A stretch of DNA of 64,000 nucleotides from Trueperella abortisuis (GTDB taxonomy: Bacteria > Actinomycetota > Actinomycetes > Actinomycetales > Actinomycetaceae). Below are positions 44,960 to 55,900 of the stretch, one piece after another. A program made the position numbers and the translations under genes. The notes under the pieces are model-generated. The model saw only the letters and a program-made list of their open reading frames with translations, was not told the origin of the DNA and ran no database searches. The stretch's first letter is position 1, and every line of letters starts with the position of its first letter. The stretch lies in contig NZ_JAUSQL010000001.1 of assembly GCF_030811095.1 (NCBI RefSeq), forward strand, positions 1,550,001-1,614,000. Direction: 5' to 3'.

Positions 44960-45712
44960 CTATTGCTCCCCCAACCCCATATCGAATCCCTGGCCCTCAA
45001 CGTAGCGGAAGAAGTTGACGGACGGTTCGGGCATGGCGATCCGCGCGACCTGGGTGGTGAAGGCGTCCACGCGGCGGTTGGCGTCGCGCAAGTCGTAGTA
45101 GGTGTGCATCTCGGCGTCGTAGTCGTGCAGGGCATCCATCCAAGAATCAGGTTCGCGGTAGGCGTCCGTCATCACGCGCAGGCGGGCGGGAATTCGCGGC
45201 TTGAGTTGCGGGGACTGTGCCGGGTAGCCGAGCATCATGCCGAGCGCGGGGAAGGTGTAACGTGGCAGGGCGAGCTCCTCGATGAGGCGCCCGTAGTCGT
45301 TGAGGATCGAGCCCAGGTGCGTCACCCCCAGCCCGAGGCTCTCGGCCGCCACGGACATCGACTGGATCATGAGCACCGCGTCCGTAAATCCCTCGCGGAA
45401 GGCCGCCGCAGATGCCGCCGGCGCCGGGTCTAGGCCCTGTTCCTCGCGGATGCGCACCGAGCGGCGCGCGTCCACGATCCCGACGATCAGCTCCGGAGCC
45501 CGCGCGATGTAGGGCTGCTTGCCGATGCTCGCCAGCTCCTCGCGCTTGGCCTGGTCCTTGACTCGGATGAGCGCCGCGTGTTGCAGCCCACGGGAGGTGG
45601 AGGTGCGCATGGCGACCTCAAAGAGGGTATCCATGGTCTGTTCGGGGATCTGCTCTGCGGTGAATTCGCGGATGGAGCGATGGGCAAGCTGAGTCTCAAT
45701 CGTCGTGTTCAT
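44960..45712 (-). CDS. Nitroreductase-family NADPH-dependent FMN oxidoreductase
   Basis: The 250-residue protein begins at the ATG at 45712 (AGGGG upstream) with TTIETQLAHRSIREFTAEQI, the classic FMN phosphate-binding HRSIRxF, then TSTSRGLQHAALIRVKD, AFREGFTDAVLMIQSMSVAAESLGLG and ARLRVMTDAYREP. It fits the NfsA/FRP subgroup. Such flavoenzymes reduce nitro compounds, flavins or quinones. It is divergent from the first acetyltransferase gene. Confidence 0.88.
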   Translation of the reverse strand: MNTTIETQLAHRSIREFTAEQIPEQTMDTLFEVAMRTSTSRGLQHAALIRVKDQAKREELASIGKQPYIARAPELIVGIVDARRSVRIREEQGLDPAPAASAAAFREGFTDAVLMIQSMSVAAESLGLGVTHLGSILNDYGRLIEELALPRYTFPALGMMLGYPAQSPQLKPRIPARLRVMTDAYREPDSWMDALHDYDAEMHTYYDLRDANRRVDAFTTQVARIAMPEPSVNFFRYVEGQGFDMGLGEQ

Positions 45713-45770
45713 GCCCCTAAGGATAGACACAAACATCATCGACGATTGTGAGCGGTGCTACGTTACGGGT

Positions 45771-46247
45771 ATGAGTATTCGCATCAGGGCGGCGACCGCG
45801 CTCGACGCCGCCGCCGTCGCCGACGTACACCGCGCCTCCTGGAAGGACACCTACCGCGGCATCCTTCCCGACGACGTCATCTCCCGCCACACCCTCTCAA
45901 TGGACGGGGTGTGGATGGCGCGCCTTGCTGACCCCGGTGCCACCACCACGTGGGTCGCCACCGAGAACGACGCCGTCGTCGGATTCATCCTCGTGGAGGC
46001 GATGGGCCCTGGCCACCCCGCGCCGCTACGGGTGGGGGCGCTCTACCTGCGCCCCGAGGTCAAGCGCCGCGGGTATGGCACGGCCCTGCTTGAGTACGCC
46101 ATCGGGGACGTGCCCGCGTATACCGAGGTCGCGGTCTCGAACCGCGGGGCCATGGACTTCTGGAATCGCCTTGGCTTTACACAAACGGGCGCCGAGTTCG
46201 ACGAGGCCTTCGGCGCCGACATCGCCACCCTCGTCCGGGAAGGATAG
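45771..46247 (+). CDS. GNAT-family N-acetyltransferase (1)
   Basis: The 158-residue protein has the GNAT pattern: IRAATALDAAAVADVHRASWKDTYRG, then LYLRPEVKRRGYGTALLEYA, the acetyl-CoA loop with RRGYGTA, and AMDFWNRLGFTQTGAEF. The substrate is unknown. A longer in-frame start into the nitroreductase promoter is rejected. Two bases separate it from the second GNAT gene, so they form an operon. Confidence 0.88.
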   Translation: MSIRIRAATALDAAAVADVHRASWKDTYRGILPDDVISRHTLSMDGVWMARLADPGATTTWVATENDAVVGFILVEAMGPGHPAPLRVGALYLRPEVKRRGYGTALLEYAIGDVPAYTEVAVSNRGAMDFWNRLGFTQTGAEFDEAFGADIATLVREG

Positions 46248-46249
46248 AT

Positions 46250-46744
46250 ATGCGCCCGACACGCACTGACCTGCGTCTTATCCCCACCAGTGAGTCTGAC
46301 CGCACCTACATCGCGCGGCTGAACTTCCTCACCGACACTTTCGGGGACGAGCTCGGGGACCTGCCCGAGGACTTCGACCAGTGGCACGACTACTACGTCG
46401 GTGCGTGGAAGCCGGAGGGCGGCGGGCTCATCGCGTGGAAGGGCAACGTTCCCGCCGGGGGCTCCTGGCTCATGTGGGGCACGGAGACCTACCATGGCTT
46501 TGGGCACGTGGCAGAGGGGGTGCCCGAGCTGGCCATCGCCGTCGAGCGCCGATACGCGGGCCACGGCATCGGCCCCCGCCTCATCGACGGGGTTAGCGAG
46601 ATCGCCCGAGATGCCGGTGCGCCGGGCATCTCGCTGTCGGTGGCCCGCCTCAACGAGCGGGCCCACCGTCTTTACCTGAAGATGGGCTTTGAGCACACGG
46701 GCAAGGTGGTCGAGGACTACTCGGTCATGCTCAAGCAGTTTTAG
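46250..46744 (+). CDS. GNAT-family N-acetyltransferase (2)
   Basis: The 164-residue protein has a GNAT core with ELAIAVERRYAGHGIGPRLIDG (acetyl-CoA loop) and NERAHRLYLKMGFEHTGKVVEDYSVML. GGAAGG lies within the end of the preceding gene, supporting coupled translation. It is not a close relative of its neighbour. Substrate unknown. Confidence 0.88.
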   Translation: MRPTRTDLRLIPTSESDRTYIARLNFLTDTFGDELGDLPEDFDQWHDYYVGAWKPEGGGLIAWKGNVPAGGSWLMWGTETYHGFGHVAEGVPELAIAVERRYAGHGIGPRLIDGVSEIARDAGAPGISLSVARLNERAHRLYLKMGFEHTGKVVEDYSVMLKQF

Positions 46745-46873
46745 CCCGCCTCGACAGCCTCGACAAGGCGTGCCGCGCGCCGCGCGCCGCCGGGTTTTCC
46801 TCACCGCGCATCTGAGGGACGCATATGCCGCCGAGCCTGAAGACCGCGACTGCTTTTGCCGTGGAGAGACGTC

Positions 46874-46903
46874 AGGGGCGGGCGGCTTTCGCCGCCCGCC
46901 CCT
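46874..46903 (-). terminator. Terminator after the subtilase gene
   Basis: A 13-bp stem AGGGGCGGGCGGC / GCCGCCCGCCCCT with a 4-nt loop lies 16 bp past the stop of the subtilase gene. Confidence 0.7.
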
Positions 46904-46918
46904 CTAGCTAGGCGCTAG

Positions 46919-49900
46919 CTAGGCCCGGCTCTTTCGCCGGATGAGCGCGCCTGCGACGAGCAGCGCCCCCGCAAGCGTGGCCAAACCGGTGACCGCCGCG
47001 CCCGTGTAGGACAGCGCCCCCTTGTTCGGCGACTTTTGGCCGCCGGTGGCGCCGTTGTGGGCGCCCGGTATCGGGCCATCGGTCGTGCCGACCTTGCCAG
47101 GAATCCTGGTGTCTGGGCCGTTGGTATCAGGATCGATGAGGTCGTCCTGATCGATGCCCGGGACGAAGTTGTCGTCCGGGGCCTCGCCTGGAGCGGGAGC
47201 CTCGCCCGGCTTCTCGTTGGCCTTCACCTCGAAGGGAACCTCGGCCGAGGAGGCGTTGCCCGCCTTGTCGGTGGCGTCCACGACGATCGTGTGCTCGCCG
47301 ACCTCGAAGTCGGGTCCGACCTCGAAGCTGAGCAGCGTCACGCCCTCCTTGGGCCCGGTCTCACCGGCCGTGCCAGTTTCGCCAGCCGCGCCGACCTCAC
47401 CAGCCTCACCGTCCGCGCGGGCCGCGCCGACCTCACCGGCCGTGTCAGCCGCACCCGTATCGCTGGCCTGATCGATCCCTGCCGCACGCATCGCGGTCGG
47501 GCTCGGGCGGCCTCCGACTAGGTCAGATCCCTGCTCGCGGACAATCCCGGCACCCGGCGCCTGCGTAAGCACGGCCTGGCGCGCCTCAACGACCTTGCCA
47601 TCGACGTACACGGCGGCATCGGCCAGGTTCTTGTCGGTCACTCGAATATTGACCACCCTGGTCTGGTCGGCCTTCATGACCGTCCCGGGCTCAAGGTCGA
47701 CGTCGATCGCCGGCTTCTCGCCGTCTACCACCACGGGGATGAGCTGCATGAAGGCGTTGCCCAGGTGATCCTCGAGGAGCACGAGGATCGTGTCGCCGTC
47801 GGCGGCCTTGACCGTCTTAGAAAAGTCGCGGGCGTTGACCGCGGCGCCCGGGTCATCGATCGTGAAGAACTGCTCCACGTGGTCGCCGTTGATGGCGAGC
47901 GAGTAGCCAAAGGCGTTGTCGGAGACGGTTCCGGCAAACTCGACGTCGCCGGCCTCGCGCAGGTAGAGCGCGCCGTCGGGGTTAACGTCAGGCTTGTCCA
48001 TCTTGATCGTCGGGGCGGTGAGGTCAAGGAGGACCTTGACCTTGTTATTGACCAGCACCTTGCCGTCCACGTCCGTGATCGTCACGTTGAAGCCGGTCAG
48101 GCCCTCGCGTAGGGTGACTGGCATCTCAAATGTGCCGTCCTCGGCGACCTCGACCTCCTGGCCATCCACCGTGAACGAGCCCGGCACGCGGTTGAACTTG
48201 CCAGAGTAGATGTAGGTGTAGCTGCCATCCTCGCCGGGGCTCAGCGCCTCGTCTTCCGCGCCGACCACGTTGAAGCTCTTGTTGAAGCCAAGGTTGGCTT
48301 CAAGCTTGAGCGGCGTGGCGGCGTCGGCAGCGGCGAGCACGATCGTGCCCACGCCCTGGTTGCCAGCGGTGTCGCTGGCGTAGACGGAGAGGTTGAGCTG
48401 TCCGGGGCTGACGGGGACGGTAACGGAGAAATGTCCGTCGACGACGGGAACCTGCTCGCCGTCGACCGTCACTTTAACATCGCCGAGGTTGTCGCTCACC
48501 GTACCCTCAACCGTGACCTTGCCGGCGGCAACCTGAGCCGCGATCTGCTCCCGATCCGTCGGGGAGGTGATGGTGACGACGGGCGGAACCGTGTCGCACA
48601 CGAAGGTGTAGGTCTTGGTGGCCACCACCTTGCCGTCGGCGTCCAGCGCCTCGACCTTGACAGTGTTCTGACCCTGCTCGACCGACGGTCGGATCTCGAA
48701 GCGGCCCGAGGCCGGGACCTCAACCTCGGCGTCGCCGGCGCGAACCTTGGCCACCCCGCTGCCGGCGCGGCCGGTGAGGACGAGCTTGCCGTCCTGGATG
48801 AGGAGCTCACCAGTCTGATCCGATTCGGTCTTCGCGTTGATGGAGTCCAAGTTGGCCAGTGTCGGATCCGACTCGATGACGAGCTTCTCGCCAAGCGTCA
48901 CCGTCTGACGCACCACGTTGATGGCACGGTCAGAGGTGTAGAGCTCGAAGTAGCCCACCGCCTCAGCAAGCTTGCCCGGGATCGTGAGCGTGTAGACGTC
49001 GTCGGTGGGCTTGCCGGCGCTGATCACCACGGACGAGGGCCACGTGAAGCGACCCTGCACCGCGTTGATGCCGGAGAAGTCGTCGGTGACCTTGACGCGA
49101 ACCACGTAGTCGCCGTCGTCGTTCTTGTCCGTGGACAGGATGGTCATCTCGGGCGCCACGCGGTCGATGCCGAAGGGCATGTCGATCGTCTGCGGCTTCC
49201 ATTCCTTCCCCATCGTGGCCGACAGGCGGTAGGCGTACTTCCCGTCGGGGAGATCCTCGAAGGAGGTCGCCTGCGGATTGTAGACCTTCCCGTTAAAGCG
49301 GATAGAGGAGAAATCGGTCTGATTCTCGGTCAGCTGCCCGGCGAGCTGGTCCTTTATGGTCAAGCGGACGGGCTCGTCCTCCGAGCCAATCTCGCGCACC
49401 ACGTTGCCCTTCTCGTCAAGGATCGACATCTCCACCCGCTTGGGGTTGCGCAGCAGCGCGGCCCGTGCGAAGACGACGTCGGAGAGCCCGTCCCCGTTGG
49501 GGGAAATGAACTGCTCGCCGTCTCCGAGGGTGTAGAGCCCGCCGTTGATGAGGGTGTAAAGCGATGTAGCGTTAGCCACGCCGATCTTGGACAGGATCGG
49601 CTCGTCGAAGCCCTGGTAGCTCGGGTTGTCGATGATCCGTTCGGCGTTCCAGTTCCCGGCGAAGCCGAGGTAGGGAACCGACAGGCTCGGCTGACCCTCC
49701 TTCGCCGATTTGAAGGTGACCCAGCCCTGGGTCCAGTGGTCGTCTCCGGAGACCTTGAGCGTGTAGGTCACCTCGGCGCTACCGCCCGCCGGGACGGTGA
49801 CCGCCTCGTTGGAGGCGGCGATCGAGTCGGTGGTGGAGCAGAACGTGGTTGCCTTCTCCTTGACCGAGTTGTTCTCGTTGACCACGCACGTGGCGTCCGC

Positions 49901-51799
49901 GGTAAACGAGCGATCCTCATCGGCGTCATTCTTGAGCGTGACCGTGAACGACGTCGACCCGTCCACTTCCTTCAGCGCCACGACGGGCGAGCCGTCCACC
50001 GTGGCATACACGTCCGTGTCGAGCGCGTCCTTGACCTGGACCAGGCCAGCACCCACCTGCCGCGGGGCGTAGGGAACGCCGTCGTGCTCGAGGATGCGTG
50101 CGGTGTTGGACAGCGCGACGCGATTACGCAGCACGACCTCCGCGCGGGAGAGGCCAGAGGAGGCCTTCTCCGCGTTCTGAATCATGAGCGCGGCGACACC
50201 CGCCACGTGCGGGGCCGCCATCGAGGTGCCGGACTCGGTCTGATAGTGGTTGTCGTTGATGGTCGAGTACACGTTGCCGCCGATGCCGGCGATCTCCGGC
50301 TTGAACCCGAGCTCGGGGCCCGGCCCCCACGAGGTGAACGTGGAAGGCGTCATGACGGAGGGGTTAGCCTTGACGAGCGCGTCACTGGTGAGGGAGACCG
50401 TCGTGGTGCCCCGATGGATCATCTCCAGTAGCTTCACGCCGTCGGAGTGGCCGATGAAGGCGCCGGGGACCTTGACGTTCTCGATGCCAGCCATGCTGAG
50501 GAAGTCGTCCCCGCCCTCAGCGTGGTTGTAGATGATGACGCCGGCCGCGTGAGAGACCTGGGCGTTCATGAACTTGTCAGCGAAGGTGACGTCGCCGCCG
50601 CGCTGGATGAGCACGTACTTGCCGGAGAAGTCTTTGTTCAGCGTGTCGTCAATCTTGCCGTACCCGGCGTCGACGATCTCCACCGGCTTGCCGTCCGCGG
50701 AGCCAGCCTGCAGCTGGTAGGCGAACTCGTGCTCACCGGCGTCGTTCTTGGCCAGCCCCCGGCTGTTAACCGTGGTGGCATTCTCGATCGAGGCGACGGC
50801 CCACGCGCCGGTACCCGTGGAGGGCGAGCCGACGGTTGCGTCGTCGAGGAGACCGAGCATGTCGTCGTTCACGCCGGTGGCCGAGCCGTTCTGGCCCTCG
50901 TTTCCCGCGGCAACGATGACCTCGACGCCGGCGGCGCGGGCCTGCGCGATGACGCGCTGCTCGCCCACCGACTGGCCCTCGTGGCCGTTCGGCGCGCCGA
51001 GAGAAAGGTTGATGACGTCGGCTCCGTGCTTGACGGACTCCTCGACGGCGGCCATGATGTCGTCGGCCGCGGCGCCCTTGCGAGCCGGGTCGTTGGAGAA
51101 GACCTTCATCGCCAGCAGCTGGGCGTTGGGCGCGACGCCGTTAACCCGTCCGTTCGTCGCGACATTGGCGTCCTTCCCGCCGTTTGCCGCCACGATGCCG
51201 GCCACGTGCATGCCGTGCTGGGAGGTCGTGGTGTCCTTGACCTCGCCGTTGTCGTCGGCAAAGTTGTAGCCGTAGGGAACCTTCGCGGTGAATCCCGCCT
51301 CAGGGGTAAGCTTCGTTTTCACGCCCTCGTCCAGGCGCATGTCCTGGTGCTTGATGTCGATGCCCGTGTCGACGATCGCGACGACGAGGCCCTCGCCGTC
51401 CACGCCGTACGATTCAGCAGCCTTGTCCGCCTGCGTCAACGTGACGGCTGACTCCATCGACGGATAGTAGACTCGCATCCGGTCGACGGAGGCCACGCCC
51501 TTTTCGAGGGCGAGGTCACCGATCGCGCCGGCGGGGATATAGGCCGAGAAGCCGTTGACCAGGTAGGAAAACTGGCGGCGTAGCGTCATGTTGTACTTGG
51601 CCGCGAGGTCCTGAGCGATCTGGTCCACCTGAGCGGCGCTTCCGTCCGACTCAAGCGTGACGATGACGGGAACGGTCTTCTCCGAGCGTTCTGCCGCCGT
51701 GGACACTGGTGCGGGTGGCGGTTCTGGCGTGGCCATGGCCGGCACGGAGGCCAGGCTCAGCGCAAGAACCGCAAGTCCTGCGAGTAATTTCTTTTTCAT
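46919..51799 (-). CDS. Wall-anchored subtilisin-like (S8) serine protease, C5a-peptidase-like architecture
   Basis: The 1,626-residue protein starts at the ATG at 51799 with a signal peptide (to about residue 23). An inhibitor I9-type propeptide spans about 42-115. The catalytic triad is Asp144 (AIVDTGID), His195 (HGMHVAG) and Ser526 (GTSMAAPHVAG), with a PA insert around 380-470 (YVLIQRGGDVTFADKF). Fn3-like and several Ig-like modules follow, then a Gly/Ala/Glu/Thr-rich segment near 1480-1515, a Pro-rich linker, LSYTG, a hydrophobic helix and RRKSRA. It probably cleaves host or matrix proteins outside the cell; the substrate is unknown. Confidence 0.92.
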   Translation of the reverse strand: MKKKLLAGLAVLALSLASVPAMATPEPPPAPVSTAAERSEKTVPVIVTLESDGSAAQVDQIAQDLAAKYNMTLRRQFSYLVNGFSAYIPAGAIGDLALEKGVASVDRMRVYYPSMESAVTLTQADKAAESYGVDGEGLVVAIVDTGIDIKHQDMRLDEGVKTKLTPEAGFTAKVPYGYNFADDNGEVKDTTTSQHGMHVAGIVAANGGKDANVATNGRVNGVAPNAQLLAMKVFSNDPARKGAAADDIMAAVEESVKHGADVINLSLGAPNGHEGQSVGEQRVIAQARAAGVEVIVAAGNEGQNGSATGVNDDMLGLLDDATVGSPSTGTGAWAVASIENATTVNSRGLAKNDAGEHEFAYQLQAGSADGKPVEIVDAGYGKIDDTLNKDFSGKYVLIQRGGDVTFADKFMNAQVSHAAGVIIYNHAEGGDDFLSMAGIENVKVPGAFIGHSDGVKLLEMIHRGTTTVSLTSDALVKANPSVMTPSTFTSWGPGPELGFKPEIAGIGGNVYSTINDNHYQTESGTSMAAPHVAGVAALMIQNAEKASSGLSRAEVVLRNRVALSNTARILEHDGVPYAPRQVGAGLVQVKDALDTDVYATVDGSPVVALKEVDGSTSFTVTLKNDADEDRSFTADATCVVNENNSVKEKATTFCSTTDSIAASNEAVTVPAGGSAEVTYTLKVSGDDHWTQGWVTFKSAKEGQPSLSVPYLGFAGNWNAERIIDNPSYQGFDEPILSKIGVANATSLYTLINGGLYTLGDGEQFISPNGDGLSDVVFARAALLRNPKRVEMSILDEKGNVVREIGSEDEPVRLTIKDQLAGQLTENQTDFSSIRFNGKVYNPQATSFEDLPDGKYAYRLSATMGKEWKPQTIDMPFGIDRVAPEMTILSTDKNDDGDYVVRVKVTDDFSGINAVQGRFTWPSSVVISAGKPTDDVYTLTIPGKLAEAVGYFELYTSDRAINVVRQTVTLGEKLVIESDPTLANLDSINAKTESDQTGELLIQDGKLVLTGRAGSGVAKVRAGDAEVEVPASGRFEIRPSVEQGQNTVKVEALDADGKVVATKTYTFVCDTVPPVVTITSPTDREQIAAQVAAGKVTVEGTVSDNLGDVKVTVDGEQVPVVDGHFSVTVPVSPGQLNLSVYASDTAGNQGVGTIVLAAADAATPLKLEANLGFNKSFNVVGAEDEALSPGEDGSYTYIYSGKFNRVPGSFTVDGQEVEVAEDGTFEMPVTLREGLTGFNVTITDVDGKVLVNNKVKVLLDLTAPTIKMDKPDVNPDGALYLREAGDVEFAGTVSDNAFGYSLAINGDHVEQFFTIDDPGAAVNARDFSKTVKAADGDTILVLLEDHLGNAFMQLIPVVVDGEKPAIDVDLEPGTVMKADQTRVVNIRVTDKNLADAAVYVDGKVVEARQAVLTQAPGAGIVREQGSDLVGGRPSPTAMRAAGIDQASDTGAADTAGEVGAARADGEAGEVGAAGETGTAGETGPKEGVTLLSFEVGPDFEVGEHTIVVDATDKAGNASSAEVPFEVKANEKPGEAPAPGEAPDDNFVPGIDQDDLIDPDTNGPDTRIPGKVGTTDGPIPGAHNGATGGQKSPNKGALSYTGAAVTGLATLAGALLVAGALIRRKSRA

Positions 51800-52075
51800 T
51801 CGATATCTTTCGTGCGGTGTTGTGTGAACAGATATATTTGGCCACGAGTTGGGCACCGTTCGCATGCGCGCCCGCATGGTGAGCATGCAGGTGGGAGGCC
51901 GTGTCGAGACGCTACCGGCACGCCGGCCACGGGCCTGAATCATGGTAACGGGCCGGTAGGTTCGAGCGAACTGGCGCCAGGTAGCCCACACACCCCCACA
52001 CCACGTTCACAACATCCCGAGGAACTACCCCTGCCCCTCCCCTGGCCCGTCCGCTGGAGACTGGCATCGCAGGAG
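51800..52075. other. Intergenic region between the subtilase and TetR genes
   Basis: I see no gene here. AAAGA before the subtilase ATG is a plausible ribosome-binding site, and the AT-rich gaacagatatatttgg near 51828 could be part of its promoter. An in-frame upstream extension of the subtilase frame lacks a signal peptide and is not credible. Confidence 0.45.
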
Positions 52076-52690
52076 CTACTTCCTGAAGCTGCCGAGCGTG
52101 AGGTCGAGGTAGGCGCCGTAGATTCGGGCCAGCTGTTGGCGCGGCATCGCGGCAAGGCCTTCCATCTCATAGACATAACGGGTAGCAAAAAGCCCGAGCG
52201 CCTGAGAAAAGGCCATTTCGATGCGGAGCCGGGCGTCGGGCACACCCAGCCGCTCCACGAGCGGGGTGAGCATCTGCTCATTCATCCATGCCCGGAAGAC
52301 CTGCAAGGACAGGTCCGAAGAGAGCACCGAGGTGACCATCACTCGGAAGTTCGCGCCCGCCTCCGATTCCTCCCACAGTTCCATGATCGCCAGCAGCACC
52401 CGCTCACCGGTGCCCCGTCCGCCATCGCCGAAGGCGTCGGAGATGAGCTGAACCGGGTCGGCGGGCAGCGACATCGCCTCGCGGAAGATCCCGGCCTTCG
52501 AGCCGAAGTAGTAGGAGACGAGGCCCGGGTCGCATTCGGCCCGATCCGCGATGGCGCGAATCGTCACGCTCGGGAAGTCCTGCTCCGTGAAGAGCTCCTT
52601 GGCCGCCGACGCCAGTCGCTCGCGTATCTCGCCTCGCGAGGCTGCCGGGCCTCGTCGTCCTGCCACGCTTGCCTCCTCGTCCTTGCACAT
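52076..52690 (-). CDS. TetR-family transcriptional regulator
   Basis: The protein of about 204 residues has the TetR DNA-binding domain near residues 19-65: EIRERLASAAKELFTEQDFPSVTIRAIADRAECDPGLVSYYFGSKAGIF, with the turn-helix VSYYFGSK. The remaining helical domain would bind a ligand. The start is uncertain (ATG at 52690, 52711 or 52765; no clear ribosome-binding site). It is divergent from the activase-type gene over about 260 bp and may control it. Confidence 0.85.
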   Translation of the reverse strand: MCKDEEASVAGRRGPAASRGEIRERLASAAKELFTEQDFPSVTIRAIADRAECDPGLVSYYFGSKAGIFREAMSLPADPVQLISDAFGDGGRGTGERVLLAIMELWEESEAGANFRVMVTSVLSSDLSLQVFRAWMNEQMLTPLVERLGVPDARLRIEMAFSQALGLFATRYVYEMEGLAAMPRQQLARIYGAYLDLTLGSFRK

Positions 52691-52949
52691 GCGCGCGCCG
52701 TCGCCGCGCATAGGCGCGGATCTGAAACCCGCGTTGCGTGCCACTCTACCCCCAAATTTCAACATGGCCGAAATTAAGGCGAAGATCATCGGCGCCCGTC
52801 GGCGCCCGCAAAAAGGCGAGTTCTCGCGCGGGCAATCGCCTCCGCCCTCCCCCGCAGTTCCCTAATTTCATTGCTGTAGAAAATTCTCTTGAGGGGCCCT
52901 ACGCTCACTAGTGGTGGGCACAGTTGCCCCTTCATCAGGAAGAGAGACC

Positions 52950-55900
52950 ATGGTGCAGGCAGACTACGGGACAGCGACACACGACGCGACGCTCGGGATT
53001 GACGTCGGCTCGACCACCGTTAAGGCCGTCCTCCGGCGTGACGACGAAACCCTCTTCGCGGACTACCGCCGCCACCACGCGGATGTGCGTACCGAACTCG
53101 CCCGCCTGCTCGACGACATCGCCGAGCAGTTCCCCGCCCTGCGGGTGAAGGCCGCGATTACCGGCTCCGGCGGGCTCGCCGTCTCCCAGATTCTTGAGGT
53201 CCCCTTCGTCCAGGAGGTCATCGCCGGCACCCAGGCCACCCGAACGTTCTACCCGCAGGCCGACGTCGTTATCGAGCTGGGCGGCGAGGACGCCAAGCTC
53301 ACCTACCTCCACCCCACCCCCGAGCAACGAATGAACGGCACGTGTGCCGGCGGGACGGGCGCGTTCATCGATCAGATGGCCACCCTCCTGCACACCGACG
53401 CCCCCGGCCTGAACAAGCTGGCGTCCCGCTACGAGCGCCTTTACCCCGTCGCCTCTCGCTGCGGCGTATTCGCCAAGTCCGACCTCCAGCCCCTCATCAA
53501 CCAGGGCGCGGCCCACGAGGACCTGGCCGCCTCCATCTTCCAATCGGTGGCCACCCAGACCGTGGCGGGTTTGGCCAACGGGCGCCCGATCCGCGGAACC
53601 GTGCTCTTCCTCGGCGGCCCACTCCACTTCCTGCCCGAGCTTCGCGCCGCTTACGAGCGGATCCTCTCCGGCGCCGACGAGTTCATCACCCCGCCCGACG
53701 CCCAACTCTACGTAGCCCTCGGCGCCTCACTACTGGCCGGCAAGGAGGACACCCCGGCCGCCCCGATCGGACGGATGGGCGACAGGCTCCGCGAGGCCGA
53801 CTCGCTTGGCGAAACAACCATGCGGATGCGCCCGCTCTTCATCGACGACGCCGAACGGGCAGCCTTCGACGAGCGTCACGCCAAGGACGCCATCGAGGTC
53901 ATCCCCACCGAGCAGGCGAGCGGGGATCTCTTCCTCGGCATCGACGCCGGCTCGACCACGATCAAGGCCGCCGTCATCGATTCTGAGGATCGGATCGTCT
54001 TCACCCACTACGCATCCAATGAAGGGGACCCGGTGGCAGCCGCCATCGAGATCGTGGCGCGCATCCACGACGAGCTTCCCCAGGGCGCACGCATCGTGCG
54101 CTCGTGCTCCACCGGCTACGGCGAGGGGATCGTGCAAAGCGCCCTCGGCGTGGATGAGGGCGAGGTGGAGACGATGGCACACTACCGGGCTGCGAACCAC
54201 ATCGCCCCCGGGGTTTCTTCCGTCATCGACATCGGCGGCCAGGACATGAAGTACCTCAAGATCCGCGACGGGCTGGTGGATTCCATCTCCGTCAACGAGG
54301 CCTGCTCCTCCGGTTGCGGCTCCTTCCTGCAAACCTTCGCGGCCACGATGAACACCGACATCGCCTCCTTTGCCAAGCTCGCCACGCAGGCGAGCGCGCC
54401 CGTGGATCTGGGCACGCGCTGCACGGTGTTCATGAACTCCTCCGTCAAACAGGCGCAGAAGGACGGCGCGAACGTGGGCGACATCTCCGCCGGCCTGTCC
54501 TACTCTGTGGTGCGCAACGCCCTGTACAAGGTCATCAAGCTCAAGGATCCCTCGGATCTGGGTGACAAGGTGGTGGTCCAGGGTGGCACCTTCCTCAACG
54601 ACGCCGTTTTGCGCGCCTTCGAGCTACTCACGCACCGCGAGGTCATCCGACCTAGGATCGCGGGCCTGATGGGGGCTTTCGGCGCGGCCCTGACCGCGAA
54701 GAGCCACTTCGACCCCGACCTAGCGGCGCGCAACGCCGAGGCAGAGGGCCGTAGCCCCGAGCGGCTGACCAGCCTGCTGACGGTGGAAGAGCTCGAGAGC
54801 CTGACGGTGGAGACGTCAATGAAGACATGCCGCCTGTGCCAAAACCACTGCCAGATGACAATCTCCACGTTCTCCACCGGGGAGCGCCACGTAAGCGGCA
54901 ACCGCTGTGAGCGCGGGGCGAGCCTGGAGCGGGTGCCGAAAAAGTCGCCGATCCCGAACATGTATGACTGGAAGTACAAGCGCGTCTTCGGTTACCGCCG
55001 CCTGACCGAGGCGGCCGCCACCCGCGGCGACATCGGCATCCCGCGGGTGCTCAACATGTACGAGGACTACCCTTTCTGGTTCACTGTGCTTTCTAAGCTC
55101 CACTTCCGCGTCATCCTCTCGGGTCGCTCGAACCACGACCTGTTCGAGAAGGGCATGGAGTCGATCCCGTCGGAGAACGTGTGCTATCCGGCCAAACTCG
55201 CCCACGGCCACATCGAGTCCCTGCTGGATAAGGGAGTCAAACGAATCTTCTACCCGTGCGTGTCCTATAACGAGAAGGCCTTCGAGGGCGCGGACGATTC
55301 GTACAACTGCCCGATCGTGGCCACCTACCCCGAGGCGCTGCGCAACAACATGGGGCGCATCGCGCAGGAGAAGGCCGAATTTATCTCGCCCTTCCTCTCG
55401 CTTGCAGACCGCCAACTACTGCCCAAGCGCCTGGCCGAGGTCTTCGCCGCCGACGGCGTGAGTCAAGCCGAGGCTCAAGCCGCGTGCGAGGAGGGCTGGA
55501 AGGAGATGGAGGCCTTCCATGAGGACGTGCGAGCCAAAGGCGAGGAGGCGCTTGCCTACGTGCGCCAGCACAGGATTCGCGCGATCGTGCTGGCCGGACG
55601 CCCCTACCACCTCGACCCGGAGATCAACCACGGCATCCCCGAGGTCATTATCGGGCTGGGCGCCGCGGTCCTCACCGAGGATGCCCTGGCGTTGGGCAAC
55701 CTCGAGCGACCGTTGCGCGTGCGCGACCAGTGGGCCTTCCACTCCCGCCTCTACGAAGCAGCCGAGACGACTGCCGAGGATCCGGCGATCTCGCTAGTCC
55801 AGCTCGTCTCCTTCGGCTGCGGCCTTGACGCCATCACGGCCGACCAGGTTCAGGAGATCCTCGAAGCCAAGGACGACATTTACACCTCGCTCAAGATTGA

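Noticed and set aside
48431..50431. A 666-codon plus-strand open frame inside the subtilase gene
   Set aside because: Antisense of a clear secreted protease with conserved domains; no ribosome-binding site or family pattern.
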